The notes: generated from the sequence alone by a model not told the origin. Shown: positions 1 through 12,114, counted from the first letter of the stretch. The stretch is 64,000 nucleotides of DNA from Leishmania infantum JPCM5 (GCF_000002875.2 NC_009416.2:379501-443500), one strand, 5' to 3'. Numbers and translations are program-made.

Positions 1-1364
1 ACGTGGTTGTCTCTTTCATTCTTTATTCCTTACCGCGCGCGTTGTTGTTGCGCGTACGTGTCTTGGGGTGTATGCTTGTTGTTTAGCGTCTGTACTTCTT
101 TGTATTGATTTCATTTTTCGTTCTTTTATCTTTCAGGCTTGCCCGTTTCACATGCTGTTCGATTTGCGTCTCTCCTGATTTTGTTTCTCGTCCCCTCCCT
201 CGTTTTCTCCCCCCTTTCTGTGTGCTCTTTCTTTTTCTATCGTCGACTTCATCGTGCCTTTCACCCTGTGTGAAGGCTCTCGGTCCCCCTCGACGTTTCA
301 TAATCACCACCACTCTTGTCCTCCTCGACTTGTGTGCCTCACGGCTGCACCCCGCCTTCTCCTTACCTCCCTCTACCAGGCGGCGCGCATCCTTCTTGCT
401 CCTGATTGAGTCACCCCGCACAACTGGTGTGTGTGTGTTTTATTTCAAAGGTGATTCATCACAGAGCGGGGTAAGCCCTTGCGTAGCATCGGCAAGGTGA
501 GAAAAATAACGAGCCAGCCACGAGCGTGAACTTGTCGGCACAGCTCCAGCGGAAGGGGATAACCGAATCCTAGAAGAGCGCCGACGAACAGCTGCGCAAG
601 CGCTTCCTGACGTGGCGGTATCGGTGAGTCGAAGCTCTTGTTGTGAGTACAAAGGGACGACGAAAAAAAAAAGATACAATATTGAGAATACAGAGACCTA
701 TCGCGTACGCCCCCCCCTCTCCAGTCATTGAGGCTGTTTCACAAGAAGGGATACAGACAGCGGCGGGCGCTCGTGTGATTATCGCTGGCTTCCCTCTTTT
801 TGTTTTTGCCTCCTACACCCCCTGTGCTCACGTTTCTGCGGGTTGTGTCTGCATTGCTGTATCCCTCGCTGGCACTGGTTACCTGCAACACGTGGCATAT
901 ATTTGTGTTCTTTGTTTTTGTGGTGCCCTGCTTCGGTGGTTCTTGCGGTCTTTCGACAAGAAAAGCATTCGCATTATATTTGCACCTGCCGTCTTTACTC
1001 TTTGTGTGCGCGTCCACGTCTCTTTCCCCCCTCCTGTCTTCCTCTGCTCTTGGTTGCTTGCTCTGGTGTCCGTTGTGTCTCTCCATATCTCCTACACATC
1101 TCACGTCTTTTTTTTTATTCTCGGTCCCCTTTTTTGTCTGCGCTTTATTTTTCGTGTGTGTGTGCCTGTCTGTGCGTGGGTGTGTCTCTCGTACTCGCCC
1201 TTTACACGCTCTGTGCTTTCCGGTCTTTCCGCTTTCACGGGTTTCTCCTCTCGCATCTTTTTGGAAAGGATAACGACAAGAGGAAACAAAACGAAAAAGG
1301 GGAGAGGGAACGAGAAAGAGAGAGCGCGCGCGAGGATTACATCAAGAAACGGACGAAAGACGGG

Positions 1365-1383
1365 ACACACACACACACACACA
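1365..1383. repeat. (AC)n microsatellite
   Basis: About 19 nt of uninterrupted AC dinucleotide, followed 50 nt downstream by an AT tract. It lies in non-coding spacer. Confidence 0.9.
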
Positions 1384-1432
1384 GGAAGTACGACTACCGA
1401 AACAACAGCAAAAAGACAAAACGTGAAGAACG

Positions 1433-1448
1433 ATATATATATATATAT
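1433..1448. repeat. (AT)8 microsatellite
   Basis: Sixteen nt of alternating AT in the non-coding region upstream of the RRM gene. Confidence 0.9.
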
Positions 1449-2863
1449 TATACAAGTCAGCGACGGGCGTCGCTGTCAATTCTGGTGAGGAAGGAGTCGC
1501 CACCCACAAAGAGGGTTCACGAGAGCTCTTCTTTTCCTATTGATTGATTTCTGACGGAACAAACCACCAAACACAAAAATATACGCAGAGGGCTGCTGCT
1601 CAACTGGAGAGAAAAAAAACAGAGAGGACTTGCTTTTCGTGTGTGTGTGTCTTCACTATTGAATTTTTTTTCCCTCGCGCGCGTGTGCGTAGGGTTTTAG
1701 AGAAAAAGAGAGAGGCGACTTTCCCGCGGCCGGCTCGAGCAGTTTCACAGACGCTTTAAAGAAAGTATCCAACGCTTCTTGCACATAGACACTTTTTTCT
1801 ACTTCAGCCCCGCCCCTCCCTATACCTCGCCTCTATTTGTCCCGTTGCACGTGTTTCTCTGCCTGTCGTTCGCTAGTTGGTGTCACGTTGTAGTTTGTCT
1901 TTTGCATTTTTTTGTGTCTCGTTCTCTTCGATTTTTGTTTTTCGTTTGCTGCGCGCGCGCGTGGTTAGCCACTAGAAAGGATATCTATAAGGCATACGTA
2001 CCCACCCACCCACCCACCTCCCACAAACACACACACATCTATATATATATACCCTCTCTCGTCCACGTTTCTGCCAGTTTGGTGCTGTTTTCTTTTTGTT
2101 TGTTTGCAAGGCTGTGCGGATTTTTTATCATTCTCATTTTTCCAAGCTCGAGTTTGTGCCTTCCTCTCCTCCGCGTGTGTCAGTGTTGTTTCTTTCTTGC
2201 CCCACCCCCTTTTTCCCTTTTCCCTTTTATGTTTGTTTGTTGCATGTAGTCTTCGCATTAGGCTTCGTTTGCTCTCGTGTTGACACCATTTCTCTGTGTG
2301 TCTGCGTATCGTCAGTGTTGTCTTTCTGTTCCTTCCTCACTGCTAAAGTTTGTCCTTGCCGTTGTTCTGCGTGCGCGTGTGTGAATTAGTTTTGCTTGTG
2401 TACCTCCGCCTTCTCCATCTCCGTCTCTCTCGCACCCACTCCCTCAAGAAGTGTATTTCTTCTCACCTCAAAGATACACCCCATTCTCTGTGTTTCTTTT
2501 TTATTGGGACTCTTCCTCTTGTTTCGTCGCTGTATTGTGTCTTCTGTCTTTTCGTCGCTATCCGCACATCGGTGTGTTCCCGTTTTTTTTTGTCGCTTTC
2601 ACGTCTTGCGCCCTGCTACACACGCTTCTTGTCATTCTTCCTGTTCTCGTTGCTTACAGCAAGCTCTTAGCCCTCTGACGCACAGGAACTGTCTTTGCGC
2701 TTGCGTTGAATCGAAATTGCTCAACCCCCTCTTTTCCTCTTCTTGGAACAAAACAGGCAAGAACAAAAATAGCTGTGCAGTGTGAGCAGAAGCGCTGCCT
2801 TGCACATACAAAGGTGCCGCCCTCGCGCTTATCCATCGCCCTCTTCCCCTTTCACCTCTATTG

Positions 2864-2881
2864 ACACACACACACACACAA
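2864..2881. repeat. (AC)9 microsatellite
   Basis: Eighteen nt of AC dinucleotide in spacer DNA. Confidence 0.9.
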
Positions 2882-3138
2882 GCTTGAACGTGACTGAGCA
2901 TCTGAGCTTTTTCTTTCTTGTTTTCACTCTGCTTCCTGGTTTTTCTCAGAGAGATTTACTCACAGCACTTGGGGTGGTGGTGGCTCCTCACGTAGAAACT
3001 CTGCCGCTGCGTGAATCTTGCTTGGCGCCTTTTCTTTGTTGTGTTGTTCTGCTTCTAAAGGTCTGTGGTCGTTTACGGCTTTTGTGAGTCTCTGCGCCCT
3101 TCGTTTCAAGCGCGCCTGTTACGCACACGCTTCTCTTT

Positions 3139-3178
3139 CTGCCCCCCCCTCCTTCCCTCCCTCCTCTTTCCTGTTGAG
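3139..3178 (+). promoter_or_regulatory. Candidate trans-splice acceptor, RRM-protein gene
   Basis: A C/T run of about 35 nt ends at an AG (3177-3178), 165 nt before the ATG at 3344; a second AG at 3193-3194 is an alternative. The pattern matches the polypyrimidine-AG signal used for spliced-leader addition. Inferred from sequence only. Confidence 0.5.
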
Positions 3179-3343
3179 CACCGTCACCACTCAGCTCTTC
3201 GTGGCCACCATTACACAACACCTACGCGTCAGCACATCTGACGTGCGTGTTATATCAAGAGAAAGAAGGCGCGGGAGACAGCACACACCTGAAACCCAAC
3301 GACGTAAACAACGTCCTCTTTTGAACCTGGTGTGATTATCCCC

Positions 3344-5023
3344 ATGAGTGCCATGTACGAGCCTTCCGATGATGAGCTTCGCACCAATGCGCTCAACGAC
3401 CCTGGCCTCTTTTTGGACATTGAGGACGATGATGAGGATGTGGTGCTGTCGGCCGGGCTGCCGACACCCGCAGTCGTACTCCAGCGTCAGCAGCAGCAAC
3501 AGCAGCAGAACGCGACGTCACCGACCGCAGGCGGGCAAGTCAACGGCGTGCCGAAGCTGGACGTCACGGCGCTAACCAGCTTCCCGGTTGACTCCAATCA
3601 GCACCCCATCGCAGGATTCATGGCACCGGCCGCGTCAAACTCGCCGATATCCTTCTCGCGCGAACTTGGCGTGGATCACACCACCGGCAACGTTTACTTG
3701 ATGGGGGCAGCGCCCTCGTCGAGCCCGGCATCGTCGCCGCAGAATACATCGCAGAGTTTCTCGTCCTTGAACGTGTACGCGAGCATCGCAAATCCGCCGC
3801 TCTGCGCGCGCTCACTGCCATTCCGCGACTTCTTGAACCAAAAGTCGGTGCCGCCGCACATTGAGAACGAGGAATCCACTGGTATCTTCGTGGGTCAGCT
3901 GCCCAGTAGCTATGCCGAAGACGACATAGAGGCCCTCTTGAAGGCGATCGGACATGAGCGGGGTAAGATAGTACAAGTGCGCGACGTCAAGTGCCATAAC
4001 CGCGACCGCACATGCGCGTTCATCATGATCAACGCGAGCGCCCTAGCGGCGATTTTGGAGTTCACCAAGCGCGTGTTGTGCGATATCAACTGCGTGTGGA
4101 TTGTCGAGCACAACCAGGCCGCCCAGCTGCCCTTGTTCATTCAACAGATGCCTCGCGAGCAGCTGCGTGGAGTGCCGAAGGCTGCACTGGTGCTCGAGAA
4201 ACTGACTCCGCAGTCGAAGTCGCGGCACTCGAACCACAAGTCCAATGTGGCCACGAGCCCAAACACCGGGTATACTGCGATTCAAACTAGGATGCTAAGC
4301 CCGATGCAGCACAGCGTACCCGGTGTGAGCATGCTTTCCCACCCAGTGTTCCTCCAGCAGCAGGGGGTCGGCGCTTCTCCTACTGCCGCCGCCGGCGGCC
4401 ATCTTGATGTGTCGGCGCTTCAGGCGACGTCTCCTTTTGGCGGCTCCAACTACCTCCAGGCGGCCAATGTGAACGGCCTGCCGCAGCTCTTCGGCAGCAG
4501 CAGGTTTCAGCCTGGCGCGCCGATGGGCACATTCTTCGCGCCCGGTGGTGTCACTCCGTGTTCGAACTCCGTCTATACGATGCAGTTAAGCAACAGCGGC
4601 ATCGCCAACATCGAGGTCGCGAACCAGATGATGCTCGCCGCCTCGCGTTCGTGCGGCGAGTTCCCAAACTATCAGCTCAACATGTTCCCGACGTCTCCGT
4701 CGAGCAAGGAGGCGAGCGCACCCCCTCCAAAGCCGACCACCGTGACGCTGCAGCCAGCTCTCCAGTCTGAGCACTGCAGCTGTGGGCAGATGCTGCTGCT
4801 TTCTCAGTACCCGGAACAGGGCACATGCGCCAAATGCCAGTGCGTCATCTTGCCAAACGATGTCGCCTACTGGTGTGTGTCGGGCCACATTGCCGTATGC
4901 GCGAACTGCGCGATCAAGTCCAACCGGCCTCAAAGCGGACAGAACATGACGGGGCGGCGCATGTCCGCGGACACAAAGTCGCAACGCACGGACGCGGGCC
5001 TTGCGAACCGCGCTATCAATTGA
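3344..5023 (+). CDS. RNA-binding protein with one RRM and a C-terminal Cys-rich domain
   Basis: A 559-residue protein. Residues about 180-256 form an RRM: an IFVGQL-type RNP2 strand, a central helix, and an RNP1-like strand containing CAFIMI. Near the C-terminus, Cys478, 480, 495, 498, 500, 511, 519 and 522 plus His515 make a compact zinc-binding pattern, possibly a treble clef or zinc ribbon. The rest is low complexity: an acidic N-terminus, a short Gln run near residue 50, and Ser/Ala/Pro-rich linkers. The ATG at 3344 is chosen; ATG 3353 is four codons in. In trypanosomatids, which regulate mostly after transcription, such proteins usually control mRNA stability or translation, but no target can be inferred. 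The gene is followed by about 12 kb without another gene, so its 3' UTR may be very long. The RRM is clear; the zinc domain assignment is inference. Confidence 0.88.
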   Translation: MSAMYEPSDDELRTNALNDPGLFLDIEDDDEDVVLSAGLPTPAVVLQRQQQQQQQNATSPTAGGQVNGVPKLDVTALTSFPVDSNQHPIAGFMAPAASNSPISFSRELGVDHTTGNVYLMGAAPSSSPASSPQNTSQSFSSLNVYASIANPPLCARSLPFRDFLNQKSVPPHIENEESTGIFVGQLPSSYAEDDIEALLKAIGHERGKIVQVRDVKCHNRDRTCAFIMINASALAAILEFTKRVLCDINCVWIVEHNQAAQLPLFIQQMPREQLRGVPKAALVLEKLTPQSKSRHSNHKSNVATSPNTGYTAIQTRMLSPMQHSVPGVSMLSHPVFLQQQGVGASPTAAAGGHLDVSALQATSPFGGSNYLQAANVNGLPQLFGSSRFQPGAPMGTFFAPGGVTPCSNSVYTMQLSNSGIANIEVANQMMLAASRSCGEFPNYQLNMFPTSPSSKEASAPPPKPTTVTLQPALQSEHCSCGQMLLLSQYPEQGTCAKCQCVILPNDVAYWCVSGHIAVCANCAIKSNRPQSGQNMTGRRMSADTKSQRTDAGLANRAIN

Positions 5024-5777
5024 ACACCTTGTCAGAACTCCTTCACAACATGGCGCATCTGCACTGGTATCGAGTTCGATGCGGCGGGCGTGTGTGTGTG
5101 TGTGTGTTTGTGCCGCACATGCTTGTTTTGAGAGAGGCGTATGCACACATCTGCAAGCATTCCGTTCTACAGGTGCACCGGTGTCTTCTTCTGCCCTGCC
5201 TAATGTCCCAGCGCCACCTCCTCGCCGTCTCGTCTAACGAGTCACTCATACGGAGAGATTTCGTCAGGTGTCTAGGTAGCCTTCGAATGGTGCCCCGTTG
5301 ATCCCAGCTGTCCTCATCACCCCACGTACATGGGAGCACCTCGTGCCTCTTTCTCGTCACGTATCGATGACCCTTGCCTCCTCGGCGTTGTCGGGGTTCA
5401 CTACCGCATATCTGCAGCCTTTCCGTAACGGATTCACCCACCCACACACACACACACACACGCACAAGCACACGGAGAGACCCTTCCATTGCTTCTTTCT
5501 GTCTTTGCCTTTCTGTCTCTTCTCCGCGCGCCGCTGCCTCGTGTATTCCTTTCCTGCGTGCCGCTGCGATCCCTTCTCTCCACTGCGTGTCTTCGAGACT
5601 TCTCTTTGTTTTCGGTTGTTTGCATTTTCGCTTTCTCTTGAACTTCCTTGTTTCGCTGCTGTAGCGGTTCGTCCCGGTCGTAGCGGGCCCTTTCGAGCAC
5701 GACCACTGGAGAGATTTTTCTTCGTCGCCCTCGCTGAACATAGACGTCATTTCCGCTTTTTCCCTACTAACTCGTTC
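5024..5777 (+). other. 3' flank of the RRM gene
   Basis: Probably the proximal 3' UTR. It carries a short GT tract near 5092-5107, a (CA)n tract at 5443-5461 and pyrimidine-rich runs. No credible gene is seen. Repeat copy A begins immediately after it. Confidence 0.6.
5443..5461. repeat. (CA)n microsatellite
   Basis: About 19 nt of CA dinucleotide in the presumed 3' UTR of the RRM gene. Confidence 0.9.
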
Positions 5778-6933
5778 CATGCAACGACAGTCCCGCTTTG
5801 CGAAGCTGCCGTGCTCCCTGTGGACAGACGGCGCGCTGCAGGCGGGCGCCAAGGTTTGAGGGACCGCGATGCTTAATGATCATAATACACTCATCGATAC
5901 AGCGTCAAGAGGCTGCGGCCGGCTTGCTTGCAGCTCTCGCGCTGGGTGGTAAGCGGTGGAACTTGGGACTGGATCTGCTGCGAGGATAGCTGGATCAGCA
6001 AAGACACAGCAAAACAAGCCCTGGGCGCTGCTGCTGCGGGGCTTGCTCTCCCTCCTCACGGCGCTGAGCACGGGCCCCAATACTGGGGCTGCTGGCCCGC
6101 CGCGCGCGTCTCTCATTTCAGCGCGTCATTGGCCATTGTGCGTGGGAAGCGAAGGGCAGAAGCCGACAAGCTTGCAAAGTGGGCCATGCCAGAGAGGGGG
6201 CGGCGCCGACGCCAACGTACAGGGCTGCTGCGCTGACGGGGCGACGGGCGGCCGTGCTCACCCAGCTGCGCGCGGGCAGGTGTCCGCACCCTGGATTCCT
6301 GCAGCGGTGGGGGTGGCACAGCGGCCCACGCCGACGCGCATGCGTGCGAGGGATGCGGCGTCTCCTCCGTGTGGCCGCGTGGGCTGATGCGGCGCAGATG
6401 CCGGGGACAGGACGAGCGCGCCCCGAACGGCACCACCGTGTGTGCCAGAGCCCGGTGTGGGAGGGTCTCCGCACCATATTGCGGAACGCCGCGGCTGGGG
6501 GGGCGAGAGAGGGGAGAGAGGCCCGGCATGCAGGCAGTGTGTGTGGCCGGGCCTCGGAGGGCCCTGGCCCGCGGCTTGCCCACCCCCTGCGTGGGCTCCC
6601 CCGGCACGCGGGGCTAGGCCAGCCCCTGCCACCCGCACGACGGACGCCACCGCTTTCCGCCCTCGAGCAGGACCGTGGACGTGGCCCGCGTTTGCATCAT
6701 GGCATGCGGTGCACCCGGGCCGGTGTGGCGCCGGTGGTGCGGCAGGTGGGCGGTGAGGGGGGAGGGAGAGGCGGGGAAGAAGGCGGAGAGCCCGCTCGCC
6801 GCATGGCCCCGCTTCGACGGCAGCGCGGTTCGTCGCGGAGGAGCAGGGTTGCGCCGTGGCGCAGCAGAGGGGTGGGTGAGCTGTGGCCGTGATATGGGCT
6901 TCCTTGCTGACCTGTTGGCGGCGGTAGAATGGG
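5778..6933 (+). repeat. GC-rich dispersed repeat, full copy A (SIDER-like?)
   Basis: A 1156-nt unit repeated almost exactly at 18432-19588, with its last ~370 nt also present at 15562-15929. Against copy C I noticed only three differences: a G7 versus G8 run near 6497, A versus C at 6822, and G versus A at 6920. The high GC content contrasts with the T/C-rich surroundings. All three copies have the same orientation. Open frames inside are GC-driven, differ between copies because of the G indel, and resemble no protein I know. Degenerate non-autonomous retroposons (SIDERs) are abundant in Leishmania UTRs and are the natural candidate class, but this unit is longer than a typical ~0.55 kb SIDER2, so the class is uncertain. 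No target-site duplication was seen. Confidence 0.85.
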
Positions 6934-8277
6934 TAGATGGGTAGGAAGAAACGAAGTTACCTGGTCCCTCTTCTCTCTTTGTCTCCCTGTTTGTTATCGT
7001 TTTTTTTTTTCGTGTCGTGCCCTTCGTTCTTCGCATGTTTCGGTTTTGCGGTTTTTGTCTTGTGGGTTTTTTTTTCATAAGCGGTCACGTGGTTGGGTGC
7101 ATGGCTTAGTTCTCTGTGTGGATGAGGTCTACGACGGGAGCACACTGTTTGGCTTCGCTGGCGTCTGTCTTGTGGGCTGCGTTGTCTGTTGTTGTTGTGT
7201 TTCAGGTGTGCCTTTCTGACGGGTGTAGACGGGGCGTATTTTCGGGGGACGGCGTATTCTTCGTTCTGGTTCTCGGATGACTTTGTGTGTTTGAGTCTGT
7301 GGAAAATCGGCAAACTGTTCTCTGTCAGCTTCTGTTCCCTCACCTTCGTGAGCGGCGAACACGTTTGTTTGTTTTTCACCGCCTCGTACACGTTACTGTA
7401 AAGTCTTGCGTTTCGCAGTTCCACTTCTGTTTGAGGGCCTTCGCTGGGGCGGTCGCCTGTAGTCTGCACATGGTGTTGGTCTTCTCCTCTGCCTCTCCCG
7501 TGGTCACCGAGATAAGGGGCACGTAGAGAGAGATGGGAGAATGAAATCAGTGAGGGATAGTGCGCAACTCGGCAAGCGAATGTAATGTGCGTCTGGCGTC
7601 TCGTAGCTCGGAGTGATGCGAGGCGCGTACGCAGATGATAAAACAAGCGGGTAGCAAAACTGACAGAGGCGGGCTGCGAGGACGGCAGATGTAGCGTGTG
7701 CCCGCAGCTTGAGGAGCCTCTTAGCCTCTCTAGATGCTTCTGCTCCTGGGCCGCTCAACGTGCATCTTAGTGCCCCTTCCATTGTCTTCTGTGATTTCTT
7801 TTTCTTTGGTACACCCACTCACCATCCGAGGACTCGGGGAGGGCGCCTCCGAGACTTGTTGTCGTGTTGGTTCGGAGGCTTGCTGTGTGGCTTTTCCACC
7901 TATTGTCGTTGTTTTTCTTCTCTTTCGCCTCGACCGGAGATGGACGATGTGTGTTATGAGCGAAGTTGCTTCTTCTCCTGCGCCGACCCCCCCCCTTTTC
8001 TCGCGTTAACTTCGTCCGCCAACCACAAGGGACAGTGACCGTGAAAGGAAGGCAAGGTACGCTCGGAGGCCTTCCGGGTCAGGCTGCTGGATTCTGTAAT
8101 GCTCCTCTTTACTTATTTCCTCGCTTCCCTGCTCGCCGTTCGTCCCCCCTACCCTCCCCCTTTTGTTGTTGTTTTGGGTTGGTGCTTTCGGTAGAAGCAA
8201 TCAAACAAACGAACAAGGAAAAAAACGACGAAAGTAAATCACAAAAAAAAAAGAATCCCCACAACGCCCCAGCATCG

Positions 8278-8300
8278 CACACACACACACACACACACAC
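8278..8300. repeat. (CA)n microsatellite
   Basis: About 23 nt of CA dinucleotide in the gene desert, preceded by an A-rich stretch. Confidence 0.9.
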
Positions 8301-9427
8301 GAAATAAAAAGCGTGGCTCGGCGATTTACTTCCCCCTCACTCATCTCTCTCTTTCTCTTTGGTGTTTTGTTGTCTCTCTTTGCCTCTCTCGCTGCCTCTG
8401 CTTTCATTGCTCCACCACCCTCTCCCTCCTTTGTTGTTTCATGTTAGTCGTGTGTACTTCCGTTGCCTATAAGGACGCCATGCTTGCTTCTTCACCCTTT
8501 CATCTCCCCATCCGTGTCCTTTCCGTACTCTCGTGATGTGCGCGACGGCTCTTTTTCGTTTGCTTCGTCGTCGACTTGTTTTTCTGTTGCGTTGTCGTTG
8601 TTTATTTCTCGCTGATGTCTTCTTTGCCTCGTAATTGTGAAGCTTTCTTCTAAGATTAGTTCTTCTCTTCCCTTTTGTTTTTCGTGCTCTCTGTTTCATG
8701 TGCGTGTTTTGTGTGTGCCGTGTCTTGTGTGATGACCCCTTCTCCCTCCGGTTCCTTGAACCGCCTTCTCTTCTTCCTCTCGCTGCTTTGCTGGTTTTCG
8801 GGGTGGCTTTCGGTGTCTCTGCGTGTTTTCTTCTTCCTCCCTTGCCCACCTGGACCTTGCTCACTTGTCTCTATTGCTATCTAAGCATAGGCTGGCAAGC
8901 AAGCTCATACCTGCGTGTTCAGAGCTGCCCCCCCTTCTCGCCCCCACATACCCAGGACACGAAGGTCGATACAAGAAGGCAGCAGAAGGGGGAGTGAAAA
9001 GAGAAGGCACTGACTTTGCTGAACCACTGAAATGCACGCAAGTATACGAATAAGCTGTTGAGCACACCTAAAACAAAACACTTGAACCCACAAATGCCCG
9101 GCACTCAGCCGCGAACCTCACACTCAGGCGCACAAACCCTCTTTTTCTTCCTCCCTCTGTGCCACTCTCATTCTTTGCCTTGCTCACGCTCTGAACTGCA
9201 TCTGCTGGCATGTTTGTGTGCGTGCGTGTCTCTCATTTTTACAGGTTACGCTGCCTCTTTCGTTGCCGTGTTGCTTTTTGCTTTCTTTCAAACTCCTTCC
9301 TTTCGTTGGAAATCAAAAAAAAGGATGTGCGCACACACATCTCTCTCTCCCCCTCATCAACCGCCTTTTCCGTCTTCATCCCTGCGACTTCGTAGCTGTC
9401 CTTGTGCCTTCAAGTTGTCTTCTTCTC

Positions 9428-9482
9428 CCGCCTATATACATCTATATATACATACATATACACACATACACATACATCTATA
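9428..9482. repeat. Compound TA/CA microsatellite
   Basis: About 55 nt made of interspersed TATA, CATA and CACA units in spacer DNA. Confidence 0.8.
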
Positions 9483-9574
9483 CCTTTGGTGTGGTGGTGT
9501 TGGGCGTCTATGCTTTCACGTCTCTTCATTGTTCATCTTGTCATTAATCGCGCGTAGATGCACGCTAAAATAAA

Positions 9575-9592
9575 AGATTTGCATGCAAATCT
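9575..9592. repeat. 18-bp perfect palindrome
   Basis: The sequence AGATTTGCATGCAAATCT is its own reverse complement. It holds two overlapping octamer-like ATTTGCAT/ATGCAAAT words. It sits alone in T/C-rich spacer; no function is implied. Confidence 0.8.
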
Positions 9593-12080
9593 GCGCATGC
9601 GTCTTTCTCTCTTTTTTCGTTTTCCGTTTTCGTTCTCGGGTGTCTGTGAGCGCCCTTTAGCCTTCGGTGATGTTTTGAAGGCCCGCGTGTGTGTCAAGAA
9701 CGTTTACGCAGTGATTCCTGTACTGCTGGCCGGTTCAGACGACAAATTTGATTTTTGCCATCGATTTTTTTTTTGGTCGCGGACTCTTGGACATCCGCAC
9801 TTGATTAACTGGTCTTGCTTTCCGTTCTGATTTGAAAATATACATAGAGCTTATGTTTATGTGTATACATGCGTGTGCCGGCGCATGTGTGATTCTCAGC
9901 CATCGATTTTCCTTAATGATCGTCTTTTTGTTGTTGTACTTGCTTGTCGTTTCGAAACTACAAACTGGCACACATCATCCCCCCCCTCTCTCCCCCACCT
10001 CTTCCCCCCGACTTTGCCTTTTCTGTGTTTTTTTTTTCGTTTTGTTTGATTTCTCTCTCTTCCTCAAACGTTTTGCAACTTCACTTCAGGCACAGTATGG
10101 AAATTTCTGTGTACTTATCCGTCGCTTGTCACCTCTCTGTTTCTATTACTCGTGTGGTTTTCTTTTTTTTTTCGGCTCTCTTCCCTGTAGTCTGCGAGTA
10201 TTGTGAGTGAGCGTTCATTTGTGTGTGCGTGCATGTGTACTTTGGTGCTTTCTTTTTTTTTTCCGTCCTATTCCGAGTCTTTTCATTCTCCACGACTTGG
10301 TCTCTCTTTCCGATCCTCTCTTGCTTCACTGGCTTCCTGCCTTTGCTTTGTTTTTTTTTTCTGTGCAGCGTGTGACTGAAATGGAAAATGGCGTTGGGCA
10401 CAGGCACCAACGCAAAACCAAAAAGGAAAAAGTCGCCTTGGCTGTTTGTTCTCTACATTCTCTGTATATGCGCCGTTCATTCGTGCTCACGAGCATCCGA
10501 AAGTGCGCTTCTGCCACTGTAAGCATCGATACGTTCTCAGCGTGAGTGTGTTCTGGGATTGATGACATTACTGCGCTTGTAACGCCTCGTTTCCCCGTCC
10601 TCCAAGCTCGCTCTCCATCCGAGAATGAGTGGCGGATACGTGAACCAGGGTTTTCGGGTGCTTGAGTGCGAGAGAATTGTCAGCGGCCACTTTTCAATGT
10701 AACCCCTCACCTGTGTCCCCTTTTGTCGTTTTTTTTTTCCGCTCCCTCCTCCCTCGTTTCAACTGTCTGGAGGGAGGGGCTTTCTCTTCTCTCATCTTTC
10801 TTCCTTCGCTCCACTCTCCCCGGTATCAACTCCGCTTCTCTGTCTGTTTGTGTGAGTGTGTGTGTGTGTGTCTGTGTGCGCGCTGTACGCCGTCGCGGCG
10901 ACTTCCTTGTTGTTCTCTTTCTCTCTTTCGTCAACTTCGTTTACGCTGCCATTCTCGGCTGAAGCCTCTTCTCAGTTTTCCGTTGCGCTTTTGAACAACA
11001 CGGGGGAGTGTTGAGGCGTGTGTGTGTTTGAATGGGAGGGGCAGCATCAATGACCGAAAGAGGATTCGGAGACGATCGCGGATGAACAGAGAGAGGTCAC
11101 GCACATAGAGATGCGCACGCACTGGAACGCAAAACCAGCATACGCCGCAAATACAAAAGGAAACACGACAGCAACTTTACGCAGGCAAACGCATGCACTC
11201 GAGCACAACTACGTATACACCCGAACGCGCCATCTTTCCTGACGATACCATCACCAGCGTTGATGAGTAGTATGTTGTGCGTTTGCGTGTACGTTGCCGA
11301 TCTTTTCTTTTTACCACTTTCTTCATTGCTTTTCGGTTTTTCCTTTTGTGTACCTCCTTTTCCTTTCCTTCCATCTTTCTTTCTCTTGTGTGAATGACCG
11401 TGCGTGCGGTCTAATGTCATCATTGTCATGGTCTCTCTCGTGGCTCTCGTCATTTTGTTTTGGTTGCTGTTTGTTTTCTTTCGCTCTTGCTTACCCGTGT
11501 AGGAGGTTCCCGTCTTGTGTGATTTCGTTTTCCCTTGAATGCTGCGACTTTTTTCTCAGACCTTTTGTGTGTGTGTGTTTTCCGTTCTCCATGTGACCGC
11601 ATGCGCTACCTTTCTTTTTGTCCCTCGACGCTGTCCTTCCATTGGCCGTCTGGATCGAGCTTCGCACTGTGTACCAGCTATTTTTCCGGCGGTGTCGGTG
11701 GCGCTTTCGATGAATTTTTCTTCCTGCAAGCACGCATCAGTGGGCTTATCCTATCGCGTCGGTGCAGGCACGAGCAGCCACACAGACACAGACACACGCA
11801 CACGTACACATGTGAAACTCCACCGCTCCCTTGAATATAATAATAAGCGGAGACAGATAACACACACCTTCATGTGTGCATTTACGTATGATCCCTCTTG
11901 GGTTCTCTCGCACTTCTCCTCTGAAGCCGACGTTTTTCTTCATTTTTTTTTAAAGCCTGGAGCCCTTTGCCTCCTCCAAGACTGCTTTTTTTTGCAAGTA
12001 CTGTTTTTGAGTTTGTGCGACGTAGGTCGACGCTGCCTTTGGTCGTCACTGCGAAGCCTCTCTCTGTGTGTCCTCGCCAC

Positions 12081-12109
<29 letters not shown>
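12081..12109. repeat. (CA)n microsatellite
   Basis: About 29 nt of CA dinucleotide, the longest pure CA tract noticed in the window. Confidence 0.9.

Positions 12110-12114
<5 letters not shown>

Larger units (their letters stand above)
1..3343 (+). other. Gene-free UTR/intergenic region upstream of the RRM gene
   Basis: No frame here looks like a gene. The + strand is dominated by T/C-rich runs broken by (AC)n and (AT)n tracts, and open frames translate to low-complexity Ser/Leu/Phe/Cys-rich strings with no recognisable domain. It probably contains the 3' UTR of a gene before the window and the 5' flank of the RRM gene. Many pyrimidine tracts could serve as trans-splice signals, so the real mRNA 5' end cannot be placed without RNA data. 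Confidence 0.7.

Noticed and set aside
643..1547. Overlapping + strand open frames of 157-281 codons before the RRM gene
   Set aside because: Low-complexity Phe/Ser/Cys/Leu-rich translations in T/C-rich DNA, no domain, start codons partly non-ATG, and three frames equally open.
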